Source: Candidatus Brevundimonas phytovorans (GTDB taxonomy: Bacteria > Pseudomonadota > Alphaproteobacteria > Caulobacterales > Caulobacteraceae). Taken from it: DNA of 64,000 nt. The DNA lies in the NCBI GenBank assembly GCA_029203145.1, contig CP119309.1, forward strand, positions 707,001-771,000. The letters are read 5' to 3'. Both the position numbers and the translations under genes were made by a program. This document shows, in pieces, positions 1 through 7,515 of the stretch; position 1 is the first letter of the stretch; the number at the start of each line of letters is the position of its first letter. The notes beneath the pieces were generated by a model. It made no database searches. It saw only the letters and a list, made by a program, of their open reading frames with translations, and was not told where the DNA came from.

Positions 1-89
1 GCCAGGGCGCGCGGGGCCGCGCCCAGCAGGGCGGCCATGGCCACGCCGCCGAGGAAGCCGCGACGACCGGCGGTCAGGATAGGGGTCAT
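1..89 (-). CDS. Tat-exported protein, N-terminal fragment
   Basis: Only the first 29 or so codons lie in the window; the rest runs off the left edge. The N-terminus has a twin-arginine motif (RRGFLGG) followed by an alanine/leucine-rich hydrophobic stretch ending in an ALA-like cleavage region, so the product is probably folded in the cytoplasm and exported by the Tat system. The start codon is 4 bases after the stop of the inositol-monophosphatase gene, so it is the third gene of the transporter-phosphatase operon. A periplasmic phosphatase or oxidoreductase would fit, but the mature part is not visible and no function can be assigned. Confidence 0.6.
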   Translation of the reverse strand, partial: MTPILTAGRRGFLGGVAMAALLGAAPRAL

Positions 90-93
90 GCGC

Positions 94-897
94 TCACTCC
101 TTCAGGGCGGTGTTCAGGCGATCGATCAGGACATCATGGACGCCGCCGTTGGAGACGCAGACATGGCCGGCGTGAAGGTCCAGCGGCCCGCCGTCTACGC
201 CGGTGGCGCGACCGCCCGCTTCCTCGACCAGGATGACGCCAGGCCCCATGTCCCAGGCGTTGAGGCAGCGCTCCCAGTAGGCGTCCCAGCGCCCTGCGGC
301 GACCCAGGCCATGTCCACGGCGCAGGCTCCGGTGCGGCGGATGCCCGCCACGTCGGCGGACAGCAGGGCCATCTCGCGGGCGAAGACCGGGTGATCCGGC
401 TTGCCCGCAAAGGGGATGCCGCAGGCCAGGACGGATTCGACCAGGGCGCTCCGGTTCGACACCTGCACCCGCCCGCCGTTCAGCCAGCAGCCCTTGCCGG
501 TTTCCGCGACATAGAGCTCGTTCAGGACGGGGATATAGGTGACACCCGCCACCACCTTGCCCTCGCGGGCCAGGGCGATGTTGACGCCCCACAGCGGACT
601 GCCGAACAGGAAGTTGGTGGTGCCGTCCAGGGGATCGACGATCCACTGCTGGCTCTGGTCGTCGCCGCCGCCGACGCCGCCTTCCTCGCCGAGGAAGGCG
701 TAGGCGGGCTGGGCGCGAGCCAGGATGCCGCGCGCCGTGGCCTCGGCCTCCTCGTCGGCGATGGAGACCATGTCGGCGGGACCGGTCTTGGAGCGCACCG
801 TCAGCTGGGCCAGTTGGGCGAAGTGGCGTTCCAGCCCGGCGCCGGCGGTCTTGGCCGCCTCGATCATGGCCTTCAGGTCTTCGGAGGGATCAATCAT
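94..897 (-). CDS. Inositol monophosphatase family protein
   Basis: 267 aa, normal length for the IMPase/SuhB/CysQ superfamily of Mg2+-dependent, Li+-sensitive phosphatases. The metal-site motifs are intact: GEEGG, then WIVDPLDGTTNF, then AWDMGPGVILVEEAGG. No signal peptide is seen, so it should act in the cytoplasm. It lies 9 bases downstream of an organophosphate-type MFS transporter and next to a full myo-inositol catabolic operon. I infer it removes the last phosphate from an imported inositol monophosphate and feeds myo-inositol to the IolG dehydrogenases. Family members also act on PAP or histidinol phosphate; context, not sequence, points to inositol phosphate. Confidence 0.9.
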   Translation of the reverse strand: MIDPSEDLKAMIEAAKTAGAGLERHFAQLAQLTVRSKTGPADMVSIADEEAEATARGILARAQPAYAFLGEEGGVGGGDDQSQQWIVDPLDGTTNFLFGSPLWGVNIALAREGKVVAGVTYIPVLNELYVAETGKGCWLNGGRVQVSNRSALVESVLACGIPFAGKPDHPVFAREMALLSADVAGIRRTGACAVDMAWVAAGRWDAYWERCLNAWDMGPGVILVEEAGGRATGVDGGPLDLHAGHVCVSNGGVHDVLIDRLNTALKE

Positions 898-906
898 GGC
901 GCGAAC

Positions 907-2253
907 TCAGTCTCTCAGGCGGGTGCGCCACAGGCTGGCGGCCAGCAGCATGGAAATCACGGAAGAGCCGATCCAGAACCAGATGACCGGACCGAAGTCA
1001 TAGGTGCGGACCTCGCCCACGACGGTCATGCCGCGCTCGATCAGGAAGCCCGAAATCTGTTCCTGAAGGGCGGCGCCGATGTAGCTGAAGATGCCGATGA
1101 CCCCCATGGCTGCGCCGGCCACGCGCTTGGGCGCGATGTCCACGGCGAACAAACCGCCCAGCGAAGTGACCAGACCCGTCAGCCCCATGCCGAACAGCAG
1201 CATGGAGAAGACCATGACCGGCATGGTGTTGGGGCCCCAGAAGAAGAGGGCCAGCCCGGCGATCTCGATGACGGCGAAGATGAGGTTCACCGGTGGACGA
1301 CGGGCGGCGAAATACTTGTCGGAGATGAAGCCGAAGCCGATAGCCCCAGCGATGCCAGCGAGCGTGCTGATCATCAGCAGGGTACCGGCGGCGGGCAGGG
1401 AGAAGCCGCGCGCCTCCTGCAGATAGAGGACGCCCCAGGAGTTGATGGCGTAGCGGGTGACATAGGTGGTGGCCGAAGCCAGGCACAGGACCCAGATGGC
1501 GGGCAGCTTGAGGATGGACAGTTGCAGGCCCAGCACCGACTTGATGCCGGGCTTGGGCGCTTCGTTGTAGTTGTCCTGCTTCCAGTCGTTGACGGCGGGC
1601 AGGCCCAGGGTGCGCGGCCGATCCTGGATCAGCAGGTAGCAGCCCAGGGCCGTGGCCACGCCCAGCACGCCGGGACCCCAGAAGCCCCAGCGCCAACCGG
1701 CAGCGGCCACCAGAGAGCCGACCACCAGGAAGGTCAGGCCCTCGCCGATGGAGTGGGCCGTGCTCCAGACGCCATAGGCCCGGCCGCGTTCCTGATTGGA
1801 GAACCAGTTGGTCATGGCGACCACGCCGCCCGGGGCGCCAAAACTCTGGAACCACCCGTTCAGCCCCCACAGAAGCGCCGCGGCCCAGACGGTGGTGGTG
1901 AAGCCCATCAGCAGGTTACAGATGGCCGTGGCCAGAAAGGCGAAGGCCAGGAACCGCTTCATATTGGCGTGGTCGGCCAGGAAGCCGTTGGTCAGCTTGC
2001 CGATGGCATAGGTGTAGAAGAGGGCCGATCCGATCAGGCCCAGTTCGGTCGGGGTGAAGACTCCGGCGTCGATCAGCGGCTTCTTCACCACCCCCAGCGC
2101 CAGCCGGCAGGTGTAGATCAGGCCATAGCCCAGGGTGATGGCCAGCATCACGCGGAAGCGGTGGCGATGGAACAGCGAGGAGACCGTGGCGGCGTCGCCG
2201 ATCTCGGGCTTGTCCGCCCCGGTCGCAAAGAAGCGCAGCAGTCCTCGGGCCAT
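907..2253 (-). CDS. MFS organophosphate:phosphate antiporter (GlpT/UhpT-like)
   Basis: 448 aa with about 12 membrane segments, in the OPA branch of the major facilitator superfamily (GlpT, UhpT). Import by this family is driven by exchange of a phosphorylated substrate for inorganic phosphate. The residues that in E. coli GlpT line the phosphate site appear conserved: Arg50 in TM1 (IYTCRLALG, like GlpT R45), Lys86 (AIGKLTNGF, like K80) and Arg267 (YVTRYAINSW, like R269). The ATG at 2253 is chosen because GGGAGG precedes it by 7 bases; an in-frame ATG at 2268 lacks this. The gene is cotranscribed with the inositol monophosphatase and preceded by an inverted repeat. I infer import of an inositol phosphate; glycerol-3-phosphate is the main alternative. 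Confidence 0.85.
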   Translation of the reverse strand: MARGLLRFFATGADKPEIGDAATVSSLFHRHRFRVMLAITLGYGLIYTCRLALGVVKKPLIDAGVFTPTELGLIGSALFYTYAIGKLTNGFLADHANMKRFLAFAFLATAICNLLMGFTTTVWAAALLWGLNGWFQSFGAPGGVVAMTNWFSNQERGRAYGVWSTAHSIGEGLTFLVVGSLVAAAGWRWGFWGPGVLGVATALGCYLLIQDRPRTLGLPAVNDWKQDNYNEAPKPGIKSVLGLQLSILKLPAIWVLCLASATTYVTRYAINSWGVLYLQEARGFSLPAAGTLLMISTLAGIAGAIGFGFISDKYFAARRPPVNLIFAVIEIAGLALFFWGPNTMPVMVFSMLLFGMGLTGLVTSLGGLFAVDIAPKRVAGAAMGVIGIFSYIGAALQEQISGFLIERGMTVVGEVRTYDFGPVIWFWIGSSVISMLLAASLWRTRLRD

Positions 2254-2331
2254 GTGGCCGCCTCCCATGATGAGCGGACCAGCGTCGATGCGACGGTCTC
2301 GTTGAAATCCAGACTAGGGGAGGGCCGACCG

Positions 2332-2365
2332 CATTGGAAGGATAATTCTATATTCTATTCCAATG
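2332..2365. promoter_or_regulatory. Inverted-repeat operator upstream of the antiporter gene
   Basis: CATTGGAA at 2332-2339 and TTCCAATG at 2358-2365 form a perfect 8-bp inverted repeat with an 18-bp A/T-rich spacer, directly followed by AAATTTC. The site lies about 80 bp upstream of the antiporter start. The TGGAA/TTCCA and ATGAAA elements also occur at the iolC and rpiR/iolG control regions, so the RpiR-type regulator is the probable binder. Confidence 0.55.
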
Positions 2366-2400
2366 AAATTTCGCAGTCGTTGCGATGCGCCGGATGCATG

Positions 2401-2431
2401 AACGCCTCGACAGCGGAGCCATCGAGGCGTT
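2401..2431 (-). terminator. Hairpin after iolA, possible terminator
   Basis: AACGCCTCGA (2401-2410) pairs with TCGAGGCGTT (2422-2431), giving a 10-bp stem with an 11-base loop 20 bp beyond the iolA stop. No clear U-run follows on the minus strand, so it may terminate weakly or only stabilise the 3' end. Confidence 0.45.
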
Positions 2432-2450
2432 TGGACTGCAGGGATCCGCT

Positions 2451-3956
2451 TCAGCGCATGGTGGGGATGACGAAGCTCTGATCCGTCACCGTGCCGCCGA
2501 CCGACTTGGGCCAGCGCTGGGTCACGGTCTTGGTGCGGGTGTAGAAGCGCACGCCGTCCAGACCATACTGGTTCAGGTCGCCAAAGCCCGAGCGTTTCCA
2601 GCCGCCGAAGCTGTGATAGGCGACCGGCACCGGGATCGGCACATTCACGCCGACCATGCCGACCTCGACCTGATCGGCGAACTCGCGCGCCGCGTCGCCG
2701 TTGCGAGTGAAGATGCTGACGCCGTTTCCGTATTGGTGGGCGCTGGGCAGGGCGAGCGCCTCCTCGAAGCTGGCGGCGCGGACGATCTGCAAGACGGGAC
2801 CGAAGATCTCCTCCTGATAAGACTTCATCGTCGGCGTGACGCGGTCGAACAAAGTGGGGGCCAGGAAGAAGCCGGCCTCATGACCTTGCAGCGCGAAGCC
2901 GCGCCCATCGACCACCAGTTCGGCGCCCTCGTCGACGCCCATCTGGATATAGCTCTCGATCTTCGCCTTGTGCGCCGCCGAGACGACGGGGCCGTAGTGG
3001 GCTTCAGTATCGGTCGAGACGCCGACGCGCAGGCCCTCGATGGCGGGCAGCAGCTTGGCGCGCAGACGCTCGGCCGTCTCCTCGCCCACCGGCACGACGA
3101 CCGGCAGGGCCATGCAGCGTTCGCCGGCAGAGCCGTAGGCGGCCCCGATCAGGTCGGCCACCGTTTGATCCAGATCGGCGTCAGGCAGGACGACGCCGTG
3201 GTTCTTGGCCCCGCCCATGGCCTGAACCCGCTTGCCGTGGGCGGCGCCCAGGGCGAAGACCGACTGGGCGATGTCGGACGAGCCGACGAAGCTGACGGCC
3301 TTGATGGTCGGGTGCTTCAGGATGGCCTCGACCACCTCCTTGTCGCCCTGCACCACATTCAGGATACCGGCGGGAGCGCCCGCCTCCATCATCAGTTCGG
3401 CCAGACGCACCGGCACCGATGGATCGCGTTCCGAGGGCTTGAGGATGAAGGCGTTGCCACAGGCGATGGCCGGCCCGAACATCCACATCGGGATCATGGC
3501 GGGGAAGTTGAAGGGGGTGATCCCGGCCACCACGCCCAGGGCCTGCCGCGCCGAAAAGACGTCGATGCCCGGCCCGGCGCCCTGGGTGTATTCGCCCTTC
3601 AGCAGGTGGGGGATGCCGCAGGCGAACTCGATCACCTCCAGCCCGCGCTGGATGTCGCCCTTGGAGTCGGCGATGACCTTGCCATGCTCGGACGACAGCA
3701 GGTGGGCCAACTCGTCCATGTGAACTTCGAGCAGGCGTTTGAATTCGAACATGACGCGGGCGCGGCGCTGGGGATTGGTGGCGGCCCAGCCTTTCTGAGC
3801 GGCGGCGGCGTTCTCGATAGCCCGATCCAGTTCGGACAGGGTCGCCAACTGGACGCGGGCCTGGACCTGGCCGGTGTTGGGATCAAAGACGTCGCCGAAG
3901 CGGCCGGAAGCGCCGACGACCGTCTGGCCGCCGATGAAATGTTCGATGGGGCGCAT
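2451..3956 (-). CDS. iolA: Methylmalonate/malonate-semialdehyde dehydrogenase (acylating)
   Basis: 501 aa, full length for the CoA-acylating aldehyde dehydrogenase MmsA/IolA. It converts malonic semialdehyde to acetyl-CoA and CO2 using NAD+ and CoA, the last step of inositol catabolism. The catalytic cysteine is Cys281 in GERCMALPVV, and the oxyanion Asn150 lies in GITPFNFPAM, followed by the family-typical MIPMWMF. It is the last gene of the iolCDEBA operon, 4 bases after iolB. MmsA homologues also serve valine breakdown; the location makes the inositol role the main one. Confidence 0.95.
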   Translation of the reverse strand: MRPIEHFIGGQTVVGASGRFGDVFDPNTGQVQARVQLATLSELDRAIENAAAAQKGWAATNPQRRARVMFEFKRLLEVHMDELAHLLSSEHGKVIADSKGDIQRGLEVIEFACGIPHLLKGEYTQGAGPGIDVFSARQALGVVAGITPFNFPAMIPMWMFGPAIACGNAFILKPSERDPSVPVRLAELMMEAGAPAGILNVVQGDKEVVEAILKHPTIKAVSFVGSSDIAQSVFALGAAHGKRVQAMGGAKNHGVVLPDADLDQTVADLIGAAYGSAGERCMALPVVVPVGEETAERLRAKLLPAIEGLRVGVSTDTEAHYGPVVSAAHKAKIESYIQMGVDEGAELVVDGRGFALQGHEAGFFLAPTLFDRVTPTMKSYQEEIFGPVLQIVRAASFEEALALPSAHQYGNGVSIFTRNGDAAREFADQVEVGMVGVNVPIPVPVAYHSFGGWKRSGFGDLNQYGLDGVRFYTRTKTVTQRWPKSVGGTVTDQSFVIPTMR

Positions 3957-3960
3957 GGTT

Positions 3961-4788
3961 CTAGTCCTTGGGAGGGGGCGGGACGGCCGCTTTGGCGATC
4001 CAGTCGTGAGCCGGGTCGTTGCGGAAGATCCAGTGGCGTTTCGGACCCGCCATGACGTTCAGATAATAGAGGTCGTAGCCGTGCGGCGCGCCGACCGGGT
4101 GATAGCCGCGCGGCACCATGACCACGTCTCCGTCCTCGACCGAGACGGTCTCGTCCAGACTGCGATCGTCAGTATAGACGCGCTGGATGGCAAAGCCCTG
4201 GGGCGGGTTGAGGCGGTGATAGTAGGTCTCTTCCAGCGCGGTTTCCTCGGCGGGCGAGGCGGTGTCGTGCTTGTGCGGGGGATAGCTGGACCAGTGGCCG
4301 CCGGGGGTGATGACCTCGACCACGAGCAGGCCTTCGGCGGGCTGGGTCTCGGGCAGGATGTTGCGAACGTGGCGGGTGTTGGTCCCGGCGCCGCGAACCT
4401 CGCGCGGCATATCCGTTTCCGCAATCAGGCGGGGGGCGCCCAGCCCGGCGCCCGGCGCGGTGCAGACGGCCAGCTCGACCGGGCCGCGTGCGGTGACGGC
4501 ATAGGCCATCCCGGCGGGGACATAGACGGCGCCCGGCGCCCGATCCTCGAACGGAGTGGCGCGGCCGCCGACAGAGCCGAAGGCGGCGTCGCCCGCGGTG
4601 ATGTTGGCGGTTCCGGCGACGATCACCAGACAGGCTTCGCGCCCCGCCTGACCGCCGCTGTGGGTCTGGCCGTCGTTCAGGCGCACGACCTTGAAGCCCA
4701 CATGGTCCCAGCCGGCGCTTTCAGGCGTGACCTCCAGCACCGCGCCGTCGGCGGCGGGGGCGTGGGGCCGGACGCGCAAGCCCGACAT
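3961..4788 (-). CDS. iolB: 5-deoxy-glucuronate isomerase
   Basis: 275 aa, matching the IolB/KduI cupin-type isomerase family. It interconverts 5-deoxy-D-glucuronate and 2-deoxy-5-keto-D-gluconate, the step between IolD and IolC. Recognisable segments include HWSSYPPHKHD, with cupin metal-ligand histidines, and PRGYHPVGAPHGYDLYYLN near the C-terminus. The start codon overlaps the iolE stop by one base (TGATG), indicating translational coupling. Confidence 0.95.
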   Translation of the reverse strand: MSGLRVRPHAPAADGAVLEVTPESAGWDHVGFKVVRLNDGQTHSGGQAGREACLVIVAGTANITAGDAAFGSVGGRATPFEDRAPGAVYVPAGMAYAVTARGPVELAVCTAPGAGLGAPRLIAETDMPREVRGAGTNTRHVRNILPETQPAEGLLVVEVITPGGHWSSYPPHKHDTASPAEETALEETYYHRLNPPQGFAIQRVYTDDRSLDETVSVEDGDVVMVPRGYHPVGAPHGYDLYYLNVMAGPKRHWIFRNDPAHDWIAKAAVPPPPKD

Positions 4789-5678
4789 CAGACCAGCTCC
4801 GCCTCGGCGGCGCGGGCCTTCAGCGTCTTCAGACCCAGGTCGGCATAGGTGCGCGGCTCGGCCACCGACGGGTCCTGTTCCGCCTCGATGACGATCCAGC
4901 CGGAGTAGTCCATGCGCTTCAGCGCCTGCATGACCTCGGCGTAGTCGATGCCGCCGTCGCCGGGGACGGTGAACATCCCGGCCAGCACGCCGTCGAGGAA
5001 GCTGCAGCCGCGCGACTTCTGCTTGGTGAAGGTCTCCCAGCGCACGTCCTTGCAGTGGAGATGGGCGACGCGGCCGGGGTGGTCGCGGATGATGGCCAGG
5101 GCGTTGACCCCGCCCAGGGCGGCGTGGCCGGTGTCCAGCGTCAGGCCGACCGAGGGGCCGGTGGCGTTGATGAAGGCGTTCACATCGGCGGCGGTCTCGA
5201 CCACGGTGCCGAGGTGGTGGTGATAGGCGAACTTCAGCCCTTCCGACTTCACATAGTCGGCCACGTCGGTCAGGCGGGCGCCGAAGATCTTCCAGTCACG
5301 CGGAGCCAGTCGGGGCGCGCCGGTCAGGGGAACCCGGCGGTCGCCGTGGACGGCGTTCGAGGTCTCGGCGAAGACAAAGACCGACGAGCCCATGGCCTTC
5401 AGCAGGCGCAGATGGTCCTGAAGCGCGTCGATCTCGGCGTCGGCGTCCTGAACCAGCAGGGAGCCGGAATACCAGCCGCCGATCAGGTCCAGGCCATAGG
5501 AGTCCAACAATGGCTTCAGCGTCGCCGCGTCGCGCGGGAACTTGCCGCCCAGTTCGACGCCTTCGAAGCCCACGTCGCGGATGTCGGCCAGGATGCTGTC
5601 CAGCGGCGTGTCGCCGCCCAGTTCGGGCATGTCGTCATTGGCCCAGGCGATCGGGCTGACGCCCCAGCGTATCGTCAT
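4788..5678 (-). CDS. iolE: Myo-inosose-2 dehydratase
   Basis: 296 aa, a TIM-barrel protein of the AP-endonuclease-2/xylose isomerase-like family that dehydrates 2-keto-myo-inositol to 3D-trihydroxycyclohexane-1,2-dione. The start at 5678 gives MTIRWGVSPIAW, typical of IolE; the open frame continues upstream but only as a shadow of iolD. Metal-site features include YHHHLGT, LTLDTGH and VAHLHCKD. ATGA overlap with the iolD stop (5675-5678) shows operon coupling. Confidence 0.95.
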   Translation of the reverse strand: MTIRWGVSPIAWANDDMPELGGDTPLDSILADIRDVGFEGVELGGKFPRDAATLKPLLDSYGLDLIGGWYSGSLLVQDADAEIDALQDHLRLLKAMGSSVFVFAETSNAVHGDRRVPLTGAPRLAPRDWKIFGARLTDVADYVKSEGLKFAYHHHLGTVVETAADVNAFINATGPSVGLTLDTGHAALGGVNALAIIRDHPGRVAHLHCKDVRWETFTKQKSRGCSFLDGVLAGMFTVPGDGGIDYAEVMQALKRMDYSGWIVIEAEQDPSVAEPRTYADLGLKTLKARAAEAELV

Positions 5679-7513
5679 GACAGGTCTCTCTTCATGCGGA
5701 CGCCGGCGTCGTAATCGGCGCGCGCGGCGTTGACTTGCGAGCGGTCGGACACCTCGGGGACGGCGACGTCCCACCACCAGCCGCCGGCCTCGGTGGTCTT
5801 CAGCGGGTCGGTGTCGATGACCACGACATAGGAGCGGTCGGCGGCGCGGGCGCGCGCCATGGCGGCCTCGAACCCGGCCAGATCGGCGACGTGTTCGGCC
5901 TCGGCGCCCAGACTGCGGGCATGGGCGGCGAAGTCGATCAGGGGCAGGGTCTGGTGGGCGCTGTCGGCCAGAAGGTTGTTGAAGCCGGGGCTGCCGGTGG
6001 CCTGTTGCAGGCGGTTGATGCAGCCGAACCCTCTGTTGTCGAGCAGGGTTACGATGAGCTTCTGGCCCATCATCACCGAGGTCGCGAGTTCCGAGTTCAT
6101 CATCAGATAGCTGCCGTCGCCGACCATGACGACGACCTCGCGGTCCGGCTCGGCCATCTTGACCCCCAGCCCGCCCGCGATCTCGTAGCCCATGCAGGAG
6201 AAGCCGTATTCCAGGTGGTAGCCGCCGGACCGGGCCGTGCGCCACAGCTTGTGCAGTTCGCCGGGCAGGCCGCCGGCGGCGCAGACCACGACCGCGTCCT
6301 CGCCCACCGCGCGCTGCACGGCGCCGATGACCTGGGCGTCCGATGGCAGGGTATGGCCGGGCTCAGACGCCGTGGCGGCTTTGACGGCCGCGTTCCATTC
6401 CGTCACCGCCGCGCCGTGGCGCTCGGCATTGGGCGCGCGCCAGCCCGACAGGGCGTCGATCAGGGCCTCGATGACCACGCGGGCGTCGCCGACGACCGGC
6501 TCGGCGCCATGCTTGTGCGCGTCGAACGGCTGGAGGTTGATCTGGAACAGGCGTCGGTCAGGAAACAGGCTGCGCGAGCCGGTGGTGAAGTCGGCCAGGC
6601 GCGTGCCTATGCCGATGATGAGGTCTGCTTCCGAGGCCGCCGCATTGGCCGAACTCGACCCGGTCACGCCCACGGATCCCAGCGCGTTCGGGTGTGTCCA
6701 GGCGAGGGAACCCTTGCCCGCCTGGGTTTCGGCAACGGGGAGGCCGACGGCCTCGGAAAGCTGCGCCAGCGCCATTTCGGCGCGGCTGTAGAGGACGCCG
6801 CCGCCGGCCACGATCAGCGGGCGTTTCGCCGTCTTGATGGCGGCGATGAGGGCCTCGATTTCGCCCGCGTCGGCGGGCTGACGGCGCTCGCGCCAGACGC
6901 GGCGATCAAAGAAGGCGGCGGGATAGTCGAAGGCCTCGGCCTGAACATCCTGACAGAAGGCCACGGTGGCCGGGCCGCAGGCGGCGGGATCCAGCAGGGT
7001 CGCCAGGGCCTTGGGCAGGGCGTCCATGATCTGTTCGGGCCGGGTGATCCGGTCGAAATAACGCGACACGGGCTGGAAGCAGTCGTTGGCCGAAACCGTG
7101 CCGTCGCCAAAGCTCTCGACCTGTTGCAGCACCGGATCGGGGCGGCGGCTGGCGTAGACGTCGCCGGGCAGGAACAGCACCGGCAGGCGGTTCACATGGG
7201 CCAGGGCGGCGGCGGTGACCATATTGGTGGCGCCGGGGCCGATGGAGGTGGTGCAGATCATCGCCCGCTGGCGTCGCATCTGCTTGGCATAGGCGATGGC
7301 GGCGTGGGCCATCCCCTGTTCATTGTGGGCGCGCCAGGTCGGCAGAACGTCGCGGTGCGCGTGCAGGGCCTCGCCCAGACCGGCGACGTTGCCGTGGCCG
7401 AAGATGGCCCAGCAGCCGGCGAAATAGGGAACTTCCACGCCGTCGACGACGACGTGTTGCGCGGCCAGCCAGCGAACGGCGGCCTGGGCGGCGGTCAGGC
7501 GAATCGTGGTCAC
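5675..7513 (-). CDS. iolD: 3D-(3,5/4)-trihydroxycyclohexane-1,2-dione hydrolase
   Basis: 612 aa, a thiamine-diphosphate enzyme of the acetolactate-synthase fold that opens the cyclohexane ring to give 5-deoxy-glucuronate. The ThDP/Mg2+ motif is GDGSYLMMNSELATS, ending in DNRGFG. The likely start is GTG at 7513 (VTTIRLTAAQ), because IolD proteins begin with this TIRLT segment; upstream codons in the frame read as low-complexity iolC shadow. The start is 2 bases after the iolC stop. Confidence 0.93.
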   Translation of the reverse strand: MTTIRLTAAQAAVRWLAAQHVVVDGVEVPYFAGCWAIFGHGNVAGLGEALHAHRDVLPTWRAHNEQGMAHAAIAYAKQMRRQRAMICTTSIGPGATNMVTAAALAHVNRLPVLFLPGDVYASRRPDPVLQQVESFGDGTVSANDCFQPVSRYFDRITRPEQIMDALPKALATLLDPAACGPATVAFCQDVQAEAFDYPAAFFDRRVWRERRQPADAGEIEALIAAIKTAKRPLIVAGGGVLYSRAEMALAQLSEAVGLPVAETQAGKGSLAWTHPNALGSVGVTGSSSANAAASEADLIIGIGTRLADFTTGSRSLFPDRRLFQINLQPFDAHKHGAEPVVGDARVVIEALIDALSGWRAPNAERHGAAVTEWNAAVKAATASEPGHTLPSDAQVIGAVQRAVGEDAVVVCAAGGLPGELHKLWRTARSGGYHLEYGFSCMGYEIAGGLGVKMAEPDREVVVMVGDGSYLMMNSELATSVMMGQKLIVTLLDNRGFGCINRLQQATGSPGFNNLLADSAHQTLPLIDFAAHARSLGAEAEHVADLAGFEAAMARARAADRSYVVVIDTDPLKTTEAGGWWWDVAVPEVSDRSQVNAARADYDAGVRMKRDLS

Positions 7514-7515
7514 GG

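Noticed and set aside
37..2481. 814-aa open frame on the plus strand
   Set aside because: It runs antisense to the phosphatase and transporter genes, is rich in Gly/Ala/Gln/His/Asp with no domain, and is the usual GC-rich shadow frame.
5679..6245. Upstream extension of the iolE open frame to 485 aa
   Set aside because: The added part is a shadow of iolD; IolE proteins begin at the MTIRWGVSP segment and the ATGA overlap supports 5678.
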